NCBI RefSeq assembly: GCF_045679555.1
Contig: NC_092122.1
Coordinates: 8,875,284 to 8,939,283 of the forward strand
Reading direction: 5' to 3'
Source: Salvelinus alpinus
Taxonomy: Eukaryota; Chordata; Actinopteri; Salmoniformes; Salmonidae
Length of the DNA: 64,000 bases
A program made the position numbers and the translations under genes. Below the pieces are notes generated by a model. The model saw only the letters and a program-made list of their open reading frames with translations, searched no databases and was not told where the DNA came from. Below, one piece after another: positions 10,169 to 20,839 of the stretch; within the stretch, counting starts at the first letter, position 1, and each line of letters starts with the position of its first letter.

Positions 10169-10937
10169 TGTCGTGGAAAATCGGTTCAAATATAACGCTT
10201 ACAAGAACCTGTGAAATCAAACATGCTTTTAATACAATTGTATAGCAAGCCGGAATTACCCGCGGAACACACACTTTCCCAGAGCCCTAGCTCTTATATT
10301 TATACACACATAGTATTATGTCCATCCCTTATGCAAATGAAGTTTCTTTTCTTAAGTCATTCGCCACCATTATCCTTTAGTTCAAGCTTCCTGCTTGTTC
10401 ACGCCCAATAACGCCCATATCTGCTTTCAATTAGATTATAATGGTGGCCGGACCCTCTCTTATCCTAAAAATAATATATGTCCATCTATCCTATAGGCCT
10501 TCTTTTTAGAAGGAGCTGACTATGGGTCCCTCTATCATTAGTGTGTCAGCAGACCATGTGTCTCTTCCTTTCATTAACGTGTCAATGTACTCTTTGTTTG
10601 CCTTTATTGGAATCAGCAGACTCTGTGTCTCTTCTTTTCATTAATGTGTCAATGTACTCTTTGTTTGCCTTTATTGGAATCAGCAGACTCTATCCTATAG
10701 GCCTTCTTTTTAGAAGCAGCTGACTATGGGTCCCTCTATCATTAGTGTGTCAGCAGACCATGTGTCTCTTCCTTTCATTAATGTGTCAATGTACTCTTTG
10801 TTCTGTTCTCCCCTATCCTTAGTGTGTCCAGTTGTCTTAGGCGCCTATGTGTCTCCCTGTCTTCCTGTGGTCTGTTTTTAATGTTCAGCTGTCCTATACG
10901 TCTATGTGCTGTCCTATACGTCTCATTTACTCCTACA
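10169..10937 (-). mobile_element. Solo LTR, family B (4-bp TSD GACC)
   Basis: This 769-bp copy is close to the one at 2502-3283, with the same orientation, the same tandem U3 units and the same TG...CA ends. It is flanked by GACC at 10165-10168 and 10938-10941. No internal retroelement sequence adjoins it. Confidence 0.88.
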
Positions 10938-11164
10938 GACCACAGATATGCAATCTGGCACAACAGCAAGTCAGTATTTTTCAGAGCGAATCCAACATGT
11001 TTATTACCTGAAGTTAATGAAGGTATATTAAACAACACTGTTTACTGTTAGGTTCTACTCCAGGTACAGACCAGACAGACACTGATAAAAGCTCAAACCA
11101 GATTTATTCACTCAACTGGATGCTTCAGCTGAATAGCATAACATACAAGTCAGACAAGCATATA

Positions 11165-12170
11165 CACTGAGGATACAAAACATTAAGAACACCTGCTCTT
11201 TCCATGACATAGACGGACCAGGTGAATCCAGATGAAAACTATGGTCCCTTATTGATGGCACTTGTTAAATCCACTTCAAAGCTGTCACGCCCTGGCCTTA
11301 GTTATCTTTGTTTTCTGTAATATTTTGGTTAGGTCAGGGTGTGACAGGGGGGATGTTTGTATGTATTTGTCTTGTATTGGGTGGTTGTATGGTATAGGGG
11401 GTTTTGGTAGAGAGAATGGGTTTGTGTTGAGTGTAGGTGTCTAGGTAAGTCTATGGTTGCCTGAATGGTTCTCAATCAGAGACAGCTGTCATGCATTGTC
11501 TCTGATTGGGAGCCATATTTAAGGCAGCCATAGGCAGTAGGCTATTGTGGGGAATTGTCTATGTCTATGTTGCATGTGTGCACGTAGTTTGTTTAGCTTC
11601 ACGTTTGTTGTTTTGTTCGTTTGTAAGTGTTTTGTTTGTCTTCATTAAAGAAGATGTATTTCTCTCACGCTGCGCCTTGGTCCACTCTTCCTCATTACGA
11701 CGATCGTGACAAAATCAGTGTTGATGAATGGGAGGAGACCAGTTAAGAGGCCGGTTAAAGAAGGATTATTAAGCCTTGTAACAATTAAGATGGATTGTTT
11801 GTGTGCCATTCAGAGGGTGAATGGGCGCCAGTCAGAGGGTGAATGGGCGCCAGTCAGAGGGTGAATGGGCAAGTCAAAAGATTGAAGTGCCTTTGAACGG
11901 GGTATGTATTAGGTTCCAGGAGCACCGGTGTGAGTGTCAATAACTGCGACACTGCTGGGTTTTTCACTCTCAACAGTTTCCCGTGTGTATCAAGAACACC
12001 CAAAGGACATCCAGTCAACTTGACACAACAGTGGGAAACATTGGAGTCAACATGGGCCAGCATCCATATGGAACGCTTTCGACACTTTGTAGAGTCCATG
12101 ACCTGATATATTGAGGCTGTTCTGAGGGCAAAAGGGGGAGGTTCTCTGAATCTCAATATTAGGATGGAGT
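11165..12170 (+). mobile_element. Tc1-like remnant split by a solo LTR
   Basis: The left end begins CACTGAGGATACAAAACATT, the start of a common salmonid Tc1-type repeat, and transposase-derived sequence is still recognisable further on (GTCAACATGGGCCAGCATCC and neighbours). The right inverted repeat has been lost. Removing the insert at 11283-11711 restores a continuous repeat (CCACTTC / AAATCAGTG). Confidence 0.65.
11283..11711 (+). mobile_element. Solo LTR, family A (5-bp TSD)
   Basis: It runs from TGTCACGCCCTGG to GATCGTGACA, 429 bp. It is flanked by AAAGC on the left and AAATC on the right, a 5-bp duplication with one later change. A TTCATTAAAGAAG polyadenylation-like site precedes the last 65 bases. 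Confidence 0.8.
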
Positions 12171-12309
12171 TGCTAATGCAGCTGTCATGACATTTCTCCA
12201 CTCGCTGGAGAACTAAATGAGGAAACAAGTCGAGACCGGATCAATGAAACACGCTCCCGGTAGAGATATGTGTTGTTTGACAAAGTAAAAAGTTATTTTA
12301 CTCTGTTAA

Positions 12310-12590
12310 TCACAAAAGTAATCTAACACCTTTATCTAACACCTGCCCCCAATCACCCCTTACCCAAAACAATTGTAAATATTGGACTATAAATTGTGCC
12401 TTCCTGTATTATACTTATGCTAAAATGTTTGTTCTATTCTACTGCCATTTACTTTGTTCGTACTCTTTTATTATTTGTTATTGTATTGTCAAGAAGGAAC
12501 CTGCAAGTAAGCATTTAGTTGGACGGTGTAGACAATGTGTATCCTGTACAAACGACTAATAAAACTGGAAGCTTTAATGCATTACCCCCG
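12310..12590 (+). mobile_element. L2-type LINE 3' tail
   Basis: The stretch AAGGAACCTGCAAGTAAGCA, with the following TTTAGTTGGACGGTGTAGAC and ACGACTAATAAAACT, is a typical 3' end of a fish L2 LINE. It is 5'-truncated and non-coding. Confidence 0.65.
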
Positions 12591-12768
12591 ACACTGTAGG
12601 TAATACAGTTGTGTTACTGTTGTGTTACTGTTCTCCCATCCTCTCTCTTTCTCTCTGTCCTTATCTTCACCTCTCATCCTTCTCTGTCTACCTCCTCCTC
12701 TCCGCCTACCTCCTCTTTCTCTCTACCCCCTTCTCACACTTCACCCCTCCCCTCTCTCCTCTTCTCAG

Positions 12769-12913
12769 AGAGAGGCGTTCAAGGCATTTGCAGAGCTCTT
12801 CCAGGCAGCCTCGTCCCAGCTGGCCCCCTACCGTTTCTGTACCTACCCCTCCTCCCGGGCCATTTGCGCTATAGACTTTATGCTCAAGTGGGGCACTGGG
12901 GACAGAGATGAGG
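12769..12913 (+). CDS. ttll12: ttll12 penultimate exon (3' end uncertain)
   Basis: After about 150 bases of CT-rich sequence ending CTTCTCAG, an open frame reads REAFKAFAELFQAASSQLAP ... YPSSRAICAIDFMLKWGTGD. This resembles TTLL12 C-terminal sequence around the end of the TTL domain (SSRA-x-x-AID-x-MLKW). The acceptor is in phase 0 with the exon at 1797. The next exon needs this one to end after the first base of a codon, which would fall at 12913 by similarity, but the bases there are CC and not GT. The frame would otherwise run to a TAA at 12925. Either a different donor is used, or the junction is damaged in this copy. Confidence 0.85.
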
Positions 12914-12973
12914 CCTGGCTGTATTAATGCGTACTTATCATGTGTATGTTTCTGTACCTCCAAGTGTGTGTAT

Positions 12974-13541
12974 TGTGGGAGCAAATAGTCATGCCAATGA
13001 TTACTGATCACCCTGAAGTATTGAGACAAAAACATATATAACAAGTATGACGTGTGAGCGGAATGTCTGCTGAGATTGGTAAATGTAGGCAGTAGGTGTA
13101 ACAAGGAACCCATGGTTGTACTGAGTACATACGTATGTGATAAATATATGATTCATGTAAAAACAGAACGTAGGCAGAAAAGATAAAGAACTCATGGTTG
13201 TGCTGGGGATGTATGTACGCAATAAATGTATACATTTTTTTGTATAGTAACCAGGGACCCGCCACCATTATAACCTAGACCGTAGCAGATGTGGGCTTTA
13301 ATAAGCAAGAACTGAGACTGGAAGATAATGGTGGCGAAAGGTGAAGGGGAGTTATTATCCATATAGAGGGAGGTGACTCTGTGTGGTATGTAAAGAGGGA
13401 AAACTATAATAGACAGGGCTCTGGGATGAGGAAGTTAGTTGTTCCATGGAATTGCTCGGCTCCGTTACTTTGTGATAAAGTCTAACTAAATTTACAAGTT
13501 CCAGTATTGGTGCAAATATTTGACTCAATGTTTCCACAACA
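12974..13541 (+). mobile_element. Solo LTR, family B (4-bp TSD GTAT)
   Basis: It starts TGTGGGAGCAAATAG and ends TTTCCACAACA, flanked by GTAT at 12970-12973 and 13542-13545. It shares CCGCCACCATTATAACCTAG, AATGGTGGCGAAAGG and the 3' half with the other copies, but its U3 carries different tandem units (CCATGGTTGTACTGAG and CTCATGGTTGTGCTGGG). Confidence 0.85.
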
Positions 13542-14397
13542 GTATGCGTGAGAGCTCTACATTTCTCACTGAGTTCCTCACACATTCACAGGCTGGGTTA
13601 ACTGTCTACACTGTGGGAACAGGAGGACAGCTTGTCTGGCCTTGAACTGGCTACAGTCTCAAATAATAGATAGGCTAACTGTTATTGTCCACGTTCTTAT
13701 TGATAATCTCCCACTGAGTGGCAATGATCCCACGCATGGTTTACACACAGATTTGTGCTTACGCGTGATTGATAAATGAGGCCTTGTAAGTAAGCATTGT
13801 GATGAATGGTACTGTGATGGATGGTACCACCGTTGTAAGGAAAGGAGGGGGAGCAGCAGAGGACCAGCAGCAGCTGCATAAAACATTTTTGTGTAAAGTA
13901 ACACATGCATTGGCGTACGGTTGTTACTCTGTATTCGTTGGGTCCCTACATTTACAGACCTAAAACTGTATCGCTACTGGGGCTTGTTGGGAATAATACA
14001 TTTTTTCAAGATGTGGAAAATGCTGGATAAAAAGATAAAGTGAACACGTTTTAGTGTTTTAAAAGGTTTAATAGACACATGTTCCTCGAAGGTCTGTACC
14101 TATCTACTGAAGAACCGAAGGACAAACCACTCATCTTATCTCTGTTCGCTCTCCAAGTGCCTAGGCCCTGGTCAAAACATCTCCACCCCCTGGGTCAGAG
14201 TAAACTATCATTTGAATGTGCCTATAGCTGAGTTACAGCTATCGGCCTCAGGAAGGTCACCTAGGATACTAAGTTCTGCTTTATGGTGATGAGGTCACCC
14301 AGATGCTACAACTTAATTTAGTGGGCATGAATAATTTAGGACCCAACCAGTTAGGAGGGTGAGAGAGTAGTTAGTTGTCTTCTGTTATTTAAACTGT
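13542..14397. other. ttll12 intron, no recognised features
   Basis: This may include old unclassified repeats. No coding exon, RNA gene or terminal repeats could be supported. Confidence 0.4.
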
Positions 14398-14560
14398 GGT
14401 CCTGTGTGGCTCAGTTGGTAGAGCATGGCGCTTGGAATGCCAAGGGTCATGGGTTCGACCTCCGCTGGGTTTAACAGTTAATTTGTGATTTATAACACAT
14501 GCTGATCCCTACAGAGGTTTAGTTTCACTAAACTGCGAACAGCATATAGGAAAATGGCTA
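14398..14560 (+). mobile_element. tRNA-derived SINE
   Basis: A tRNA-like head has an A box TGGCTCAGTTGGTAGAGCATGG and a B box GGGTTCGACC at normal spacing. It continues into non-tRNA sequence without a matching acceptor stem, so this is a SINE and not a functional tRNA gene. The right border is approximate. Confidence 0.75.
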
Positions 14561-14586
14561 TATATGATAAAATCTAATTTTATTGG

Positions 14587-14858
14587 TGTAACGGTCATCA
14601 TTGCATGAAGAAGTGGACCAAAGCGCAGAAACACAAAACAGAAAATAACTACCCACAAAACACAGGTGGGAAAAGGCTACCTAAGTATGGTTTCCAATCA
14701 GACACAACGATAGACAGCTGTCCCTGATTGAGAACCACACCCGGCCAAAACAAAGAAATACAAAACATAGAAAAATGAACATAAAATGCCCACCCAAATC
14801 ACACCCTGACCAAACCAAAATAGAGACATAAAAAGCTCTATAAGGTCAGGGCGTCACA
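14587..14858 (-). mobile_element. Solo LTR, family A (5-bp TSD ATTGG)
   Basis: On the plus strand the element reads TGTAACGGTCATC to GGGCGTCACA and is flanked by perfect ATTGG copies (14582-14586 and 14859-14863). At 272 bp it is shorter than its relatives at 8508 and 11283, so the family varies internally. Confidence 0.85.
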
Positions 14859-14865
14859 ATTGGTC

Positions 14866-15546
14866 ACATACACATGGTTAGCAGATGTTATTGCGAGTGT
14901 AGCGAAATGCTTGTGATCTAACAATTCCACAACAACTACCGAATACACACAAATCCTAGTAAAGGGATGGAATAAGAATATATACATGTAAATATATGGA
15001 TGATCGATGACCGTGCGGCATAGACAAGATGCAATAGATGGTATAAATATACAGTATATACATATGGGAGGAGTAATGCAAGATATGTAAACATTATTAA
15101 AGTGGCATTATTAAAGTGACTAGTGATCTATTTTTTAAAAAGGCCAATGATTTCAAGTCTGTATGGAGATAGCAGCCTCTCTGTGTTAGTGACGGCTGTT
15201 TAACAGTCTGACCTTGCCTTCTGGATGGTAGCGGGGTGAACAGGCAGTGGCTCGGGTAGTTGTCCTTGATGATCTTTTTGGTCTTCCTGTGACATCGGGT
15301 GCTGTAGGTGTCCTGGAGGGCAGGTAGTTTGCCCCCGGTGATGCGTTGTGCAGATCGCACCACCCTCTGGAGAGCCTTGCGGTTGTGGGCGGTGCAGTTG
15401 CCGTACCAGGCGGTGATACAGCCCAACAGGATGCTCTCAATTGTGTATCTGTAAAGGTTTGAGGGTTTTAGGTGACAAACCTTAGTGGGAGTTTCCCCGT
15501 AGTGATAGTTTCCACCCAGGAGGATGGGTACAATGGCACTGTTCAT
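14866..15546 (-). mobile_element. L2-type LINE, C-terminal RT region and 3' UTR
   Basis: The minus strand encodes the end of an L2-like ORF2: YRYTIESILLGCITAWYGNC, then LQRVVRSAQRITGGKLPALQ, with later frameshifts. The 3' untranslated part, including AAGATGCAATAGATGGTATA-like sequence, extends to about 14866. The copy is 5'-truncated and inactive. The related fragment at 32604-34360 contains the same IESIL-GCITAWYGNC block. Confidence 0.8.
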
Positions 15547-15769
15547 CTATAAATCAATAGTTATACCATTGTGGAGTATTACCAGTGTAGACCATTGTAT
15601 ACTAAATCCCATATACTTAATCACATTTCTCACACTTAATTTGTATTTCTTCATAAACCTCATATTTTAGTTATATAATATAAGTTACATTGAAATGTAA
15701 TCCATTATTAACCTCTGCTAATAATATCCAGTGTATGATCTAACCCTCTATGATCTGTTCCTGGATCAG

Positions 15770-15921
15770 GTGAACGTGTGATGAAGCCTCAGATCCTGGA
15801 GGTGAACTTCAGTCCAGACTGCGCCCGGGCCTGCCTCCATCACCCTGGTTTCTACGACCACATGTTCCAAACACTCTTCCTGGATGAGGCTGATCAGTGC
15901 CCTGTCACTCAGGTCTCATGA
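15770..15921 (+). CDS. ttll12: ttll12 terminal exon
   Basis: After a GGATCAG acceptor the frame reads [20 protein letters not shown], then [20 protein letters not shown], and ends QVS with TGA at 15919-15921. This is the highly characteristic C terminus of TTLL12 ([17 protein letters not shown] in other vertebrates), containing the last catalytic-fold element of the TTL domain. The exon begins with two bases of a split codon (phase 1 upstream). The protein ends close to the expected length for the family. Confidence 0.92.
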
Positions 15922-16323
15922 TGACCTCTAACCCCTGGTGACCTCTAACCCCAGAGGATCGGCTGCATTCGGTCACTACTGAGGTCCAGAGGATCGGCTG
16001 CATTCGGTCACAGAGGATCGCACTTCAAATGTATTATATTTCCTCTTCATCAAAATTAGCAAAGAAATTGTTTTTAATCACTTTTGGAATTTTCTATGCT
16101 CCCTGACTGTCGAGATTTTGTTTCGATGACTGTTAGCAAACTGTAAAGCGTGAAGAGACTGTAAATGTAGGTTCATTATCATTTCTACACAGTTTGGATT
16201 TGGCTTCAGTCATATTAAATGTCAAATTAGTTTTTCTCCAAATATTTTTTATTTTTACATTATTCAAACCTCACGGGACGGATCTGGGCCACAAGCTGTA
16301 TAATTGACAGCCCTGTCTGGACT
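15922..16323 (+). other. Probable ttll12 3' untranslated region and flank
   Basis: The sequence after the stop includes a short duplicated GGATCGGCTGCATTCGGTCA at about 15957 and 15992. I see no clear AATAAA signal. Nothing else is supported. Confidence 0.4.
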
Positions 16324-16343
16324 GACACACACACACACACACC
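16324..16343. repeat. (AC)n microsatellite
   Basis: A short uninterrupted AC run. Confidence 0.9.
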
Positions 16344-16528
16344 CCACCCAGAGTAGGGTTGGTAAAGGGAGTGGGAACAAGCTAAAGGTTGGGAAGGTGA
16401 TCTAGAAGGAGAGCAAGAGGAAAGGCAAGTTTTTGCCGCTCCAGTACAAAACAATGGAGGAGGTTGACCACCGCACTAAGGGCCTTGCACTGTTCTGCTC
16501 TGTGGTTTCTCTTTAGATCACCAACTTC

Positions 16529-16792
16529 TGTGGGAGAAAAAAATGGAATGACTAAGATAAAAATTATGTTAAGATAATGGTGGCGAAAGGACAAGGGGAG
16601 TCATTTCATTTACGTATGGGGCTGTACCCATATGCTGTATGTGAGGCTGCGAAGCTATAAAGGCAGAGCTCCGTGCTTAGAAAGTTGGTTGTTCCGTGGA
16701 TCAGCACTGCTTTGCTACTTTGTATTAAAGTCTCATTTGAATTCACAAGTTCCAGTAATAGTGTTATATTTCTGAGTCAATATTCCACTACA
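16529..16792 (+). mobile_element. Solo LTR, family B (4-bp TSD CTTC)
   Basis: This is a short 264-bp version starting TGTGGGAGAAAAAAATGG and ending TATTCCACTACA. It is flanked by CTTC at 16525-16528 and 16793-16796. It keeps AATGGTGGCGAAAGG, a CTATAAAGGCAGAGCTC promoter region and GTATTAAAGTC, but lacks most of the U3 tandem units. Confidence 0.85.
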
Positions 16793-16817
16793 CTTCCAAG
16801 GAACACTGGTTTATTTT

Positions 16818-16976
16818 GTAAATGTTCTGATCGGTGTTAAACCTCATGTAAATGTTCTGATCGATGTTAAACCTCATGTAAATGTTCTGATCGGTGTTAA
16901 ACCTCATGTAAATGTTCTGATCGATGTTAAACCTCATGTAAATGTTCTGATCGGTGTTAAACCTCATGTAAATGTT
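16818..16976. repeat. 30-bp tandem repeat, five units
   Basis: The unit GTAAATGTTCTGATCGGTGT plus TAAACCTCAT is repeated five times with a partial sixth. The units alternate between CGGTG and CGATG, so the true period is 60 bp. Confidence 0.95.
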
Positions 16977-17204
16977 AAATGAACTGGCAGAGTGGTGTAT
17001 TACTATTAAGTTGTGTGAAGAGGCGTTCATAATCATACACCTGTCATAAGTATGGTGATTGATACAGATTGATGGGTTACAGTGTTGTAGGAAAATCAGC
17101 TCTTGTAGTTGAAAAAACTTAAGCATTCACCCAGGGTTTATTCAATAGTGACCTGCGCAGGGAAGACCTTTCTGGACTTTCTTAGACATACATTTGACCT
17201 TGTA

Positions 17205-17425
17205 TAGGCAAGATTTGAGATTTAACTAGGCAAGTCAGTTAAGAACAAATTCTTATTTACAATGACGGCCTACACCGGCCAAACACGGACGACGCTGGGC
17301 CAATTGCGCACCGCCCGATGGGACGCCCAGTCACGACCGGTTGTGATACAGCCTGGATTCGAACCAGGGTATCTGTAGTGACGCCTTAAGCACTGAGATG
17401 CAGTGCCTTAGACCGCTCAGTATTC
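17205..17425 (-). mobile_element. tRNA-derived SINE
   Basis: On the minus strand the B-box region CTGGTTCGAATCCAGGCTGT is followed by ATCACAACCGG, GGCCCAGCGTCGTCCG and a tail GTTCTTAACTGACTTGCCTA. Copies of the same family lie at 19917 and 47371 in the other orientation. Confidence 0.85.
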
Positions 17426-17430
17426 TCGTT

Positions 17431-17939
17431 TCTGCAGAGTTTTCTTGCCAAGCTTATCTATTAGTGGGATTGCCACTTTTCATACTCCCCTTTCTGAAAT
17501 CCTGATTTGTCTCTTTCTACTTGGATAACATCTTTAAAACACACCGTACAGTTGTCTAACACAATTGACATGCATGACAATTTCAATGCTGTGTCATTCT
17601 ATTACAACATGTTTTGGCAATGAATGGAATTTCACCATTGAATATGCTTTCTAAATAGCAACAGATCTATAGTAATTTCTTCCACGTCACTAAGCATTAG
17701 TTCAGTAATAAATCAGATAACGAAACATCTGTTTTGTTTTTGTTTTTTTACTTGATCAACGGTCAATTTATAGCAGCAATAAAAAAAAGTAGAAATTATT
17801 GCAAAAACCTAAAACCGCAGAGAAATTATAACGTTTTTCTGTAGATTAATTTGTCTTGTTGTAATATTGGTTTTATGTTTTTTGTCATTTGCTTCAATAA
17901 AATAGAGAATAGTGCCAATCAGTTGCGAAGGAGCGAAGA
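17431..17939. other. Intergenic, AT-rich, no features
   Basis: No gene or classifiable repeat recognised. Confidence 0.4.
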
Positions 17940-18188
17940 AAACTGGGGGCGTGGAACTTGAATCTACTAGTACCAGCCACGCGCGCTGACCACAGATACA
18001 TTTCAAGAAGTTCTAACAGAAGAGAGGAAGGAGTGTTTTTGCCAATAATGCACTATAACGTTAGATGCTGATAAACCACACAGAAGAAGAAGAGTGCGAG
18101 TTGTTGATTGCTAGCTCTCGGTTGGGGATATCCATCTTTTCAGCTGATCTGCCGTATGTGAAAGAGAGAGGAGCGGGGCAGACTTTCT
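17940..18188 (+). other. Possible non-coding first exon
   Basis: A repeat-free stretch of higher GC content (GGGGGCGTGG, CACGCGCGCTGACC) ends at a good donor, TTTCT then GTAAGTATGC at 18189. It could be the untranslated first exon of the plus-strand gene whose next exon starts at 25826. This rests on splice-site quality and position only. Confidence 0.25.
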
Positions 18189-18561
18189 GTAAGTATGCAA
18201 GGAAAATCCAATGGTTGACATGAACAACAATGCTATCTATGTTGAACAGTAGTTCATATTTGTGCCCAAAAAAAGCATCGGATTTACGCATGGGTATTCA
18301 TAATCCAGGAGTTATCCAAGTAAATACACGGAGGACCGTTTTAATATGTTTGTTCGTCACTTTGTAACACATCATAAAGCGGCAATCAGCAGAGGAAAAA
18401 ATAACGAAGTGAATCCCAGCCACTGTTTCTGAAAAAAGCTGGGGGATGGGTCTGGATAAATGTAACTACTCTAAAATTCATATACATCGCTGTGGATGCA
18501 AGGACTGACCATCCATGATATCAGAATTATAGTTTTAACCACGTTTTGAGGCTATATAGTC
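18189..18561. other. Intergenic or intronic, no features
   Basis: Nothing supportable was recognised here. Confidence 0.35.
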
Positions 18562-19300
18562 AGTGGCGATTTTAGCATGTAAATGTTGGTGGGGCAAGCA
18601 AGTTAAATTTTTTTAATGCATGACAGCAAAGACACAACACTTAACAATACATTAATTGCACTATAACGGTGACAAACGGTCCCCAGGAACTGTTAGAGCC
18701 TACATAAAGCTGTCCCAACAGCAGAGCTTTCTTTTCACCACCATGGATTGAATCCTTACCGCTACCACCACTGCTTACCACTGAGCCTTGTCTGCAGCGA
18801 AAGTGTATTCAGCCTCATTTACTGCCCGATATGGCTGACTTGCTTAAACAAATGTGGTTTCTTAGTTTCTACTGACAATTGAGATGTACAAACTATGGAA
18901 CAATGAGCAGATAAGAGGCCATCCATACATTTTATTAAGACATTTATGAGCGAGCAAAGACAGTCAATATAAATATTTGTTCAGCACTTTTGAAATGTAC
19001 AGCAATTCAGATCATGGGCCGTTCTTACACTATTCTCCCTGTACACCAAGTCAGAACCGTAGGATAAATAAAGGGGGCATATAAGCAGACAATAAAAGCT
19101 CTTACAATATTCGATGAAGACATTTCACCACCAAGTCATAACAGTGGGCTAAGGACCAAATTATTAGGTTGAGGCACATGGGCTATTAACAGCTTACTAC
19201 ACAACATACACTTAGTATTACTTTCTTAGCCCGTAGTATACATATCTCTAGGGGCGCAACTTTGGTTTTTAGAAGTGAGGGGGACATTATTATTATTATT
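18562..19300. mobile_element. Unclassified interspersed repeat, hAT-like ends
   Basis: It begins CAGTGGCGATTTTAGCATG, similar to the CAGTGGCGGTTCTAG end of the hAT derivative at 48498, and runs into GGGGCGCAACTTTGG and a (TTA)n run at about 19287-19303. It is probably one or two non-autonomous DNA elements. No target duplication was established. Confidence 0.4.
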
Positions 19301-19321
19301 ATTAGTGATGCGCCAAAATTG

Positions 19322-19795
19322 TCAGAGACTCCAGTCACCCAAGTACTAGACTGTTTTCTCTGCTACCGCACGACAAGCGATACCGGAGCGCCAAGTCAAG
19401 GACCAAAATGCTCCTCAACCGCTTCTATCCCCAAGCCATTAGACTGCTGAACAATTCCTAAAAATCGCTACTGGACTATTTACATTGACACCCCCACTGC
19501 CACCCTGTACACTGCTGCTACTCACTGTTTGTTTGTTACCTCTGCATAGTCACTTTGCCCCCACCTACATGTGCAGATTACCTCAACTAGCCTCTACCCC
19601 TGCACACTGACTCTGTGCCAGTGCCCCCTGTATATAGACTCGTTATTGTGTTACTTTTTAATAGTACATTTTATTTTAGTCTACTTGGTAAATATTTACT
19701 TCTTCTTGAACTTCACTGTTGGTTAAGGGCTTTCACGGTAAAGTCTACACTTGTTGTATTCGGCGCATGTGGCAAATAAAATGTTGATTTGATAT
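19322..19795 (+). mobile_element. L2-type LINE 3' end
   Basis: The last ORF2 codons (matching CCCCAAGCCATTAGACTGCT) run into the 3' untranslated region, which ends GGCGCATGTGGCAAATAAAA. The copy is 5'-truncated and is the same family as 32604-34360. Confidence 0.8.
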
Positions 19796-19916
19796 GACAT
19801 TTTTGGCCGATACCGATATCCAAAATTTTCCTCGCACCCCAAAAAAATTCAATAACCGATATTTTCAAAATAGTGGCCTTTTAAGCATTCTAGTACAGTT
19901 AAATAGTTAACACACA

Positions 19917-20125
19917 CACACATGGAAGCAGCAATCTAAGGCACTGCATCTCAGTGCAAGAGGCATCACTACAGTCCCTGGTTCGAATCCAGGCTGTATC
20001 ACAACCAGCCGTGATAGGGAGTCCCATATGGCGGCGCACTATTGGCCCAGCGTCGTCCGGGTGTGGCCGGTATAGGCCATCATTGTAAATAAACATTTGT
20101 TCTTAACTGACTTGCCTAGTTTAAT
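19917..20125 (+). mobile_element. tRNA-derived SINE
   Basis: It has GGTTCGAATCCAGGCTGTAT, CAACCAGCCGTGATAGGGAG, GGCCCAGCGTCGTCCGGGTG and the tail TTCTTAACTGACTTGCCTAG, as in the copies at 17205 (reverse) and 47371. Confidence 0.85.
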
Positions 20126-20695
20126 ATAGGTTACATAAAATAATTTTGAAAAACACAAAAAATTAATTATACATACATACATGCATACATACACACACAT
20201 TTAAAAGGTTCTGAGTAAAAACTCAAACGGACGACTAGGAAAAAGTGCAAACCAAGTTGAATCACCCGCTGGGTCAAACAGCTACAAGAGATGAGCACAA
20301 ATATTTCTACCCTCCTACTAGGCGGAGTCAACTCCTTGCACATCTAGACAGCCAATAAATCTCTGTTGCTAGTCTGGAACTTGACTGGTTCTTCTCACTG
20401 GTGTAGTCATGGCCCTGCCGGATGCTATAACCTTTGTTGGCGTGGAAGGGATAGGACTTTTTTTTCTCACTTCATCAGTTTACTTGACCTCGGGCTGAAT
20501 TCCTCGTTCCTCCCTGTCCTACCATTATCAGTGACTAAAACCAGATTATTTTGCTTTGCCTCTCTCCTTAGGAGCCTTGATATTCAACCATAACATTTTT
20601 GACAGAATGTAAACTTTCTGCACTCCACTTATCTCACTCATTAACTTTCCATACACCACGTTCCTATTACCCACTTCATTGACCCCAACACATTT
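20126..20695. other. Intergenic, no gene recognised
   Basis: It contains a short ACAT-type microsatellite at about 20170-20200 and otherwise unclassified sequence. Confidence 0.4.
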
Positions 20696-20839
20696 ACATT
20701 TAAGTCATTTAGCAGACGCTCTTATCCAGAGCGACTTACAAATTGGTGCATTCACCTTATGATATCCAGTGGAACAACCACTTTACAATAGTGCATCTAA
20801 CTCTTTTAAGGGGGGGGGGGTTAGAAGGATTACTTTATC

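Noticed and set aside
2502..10937. The two similar LTRs as the ends of one 8.4-kb retrotransposon
   Set aside because: Each has its own different 4-bp target duplication (GTAT and GACC), so they are separate insertions. The sequence between them also has no gag or pol.
12622..12927. A 101-codon frame as an independent small gene
   Set aside because: The first half is the CT-rich splice-acceptor tract. Only the part from 12769 matches TTLL12.
14398..14475. tRNA gene
   Set aside because: A and B boxes are present but there is no acceptor stem pairing, and the sequence continues as a SINE.
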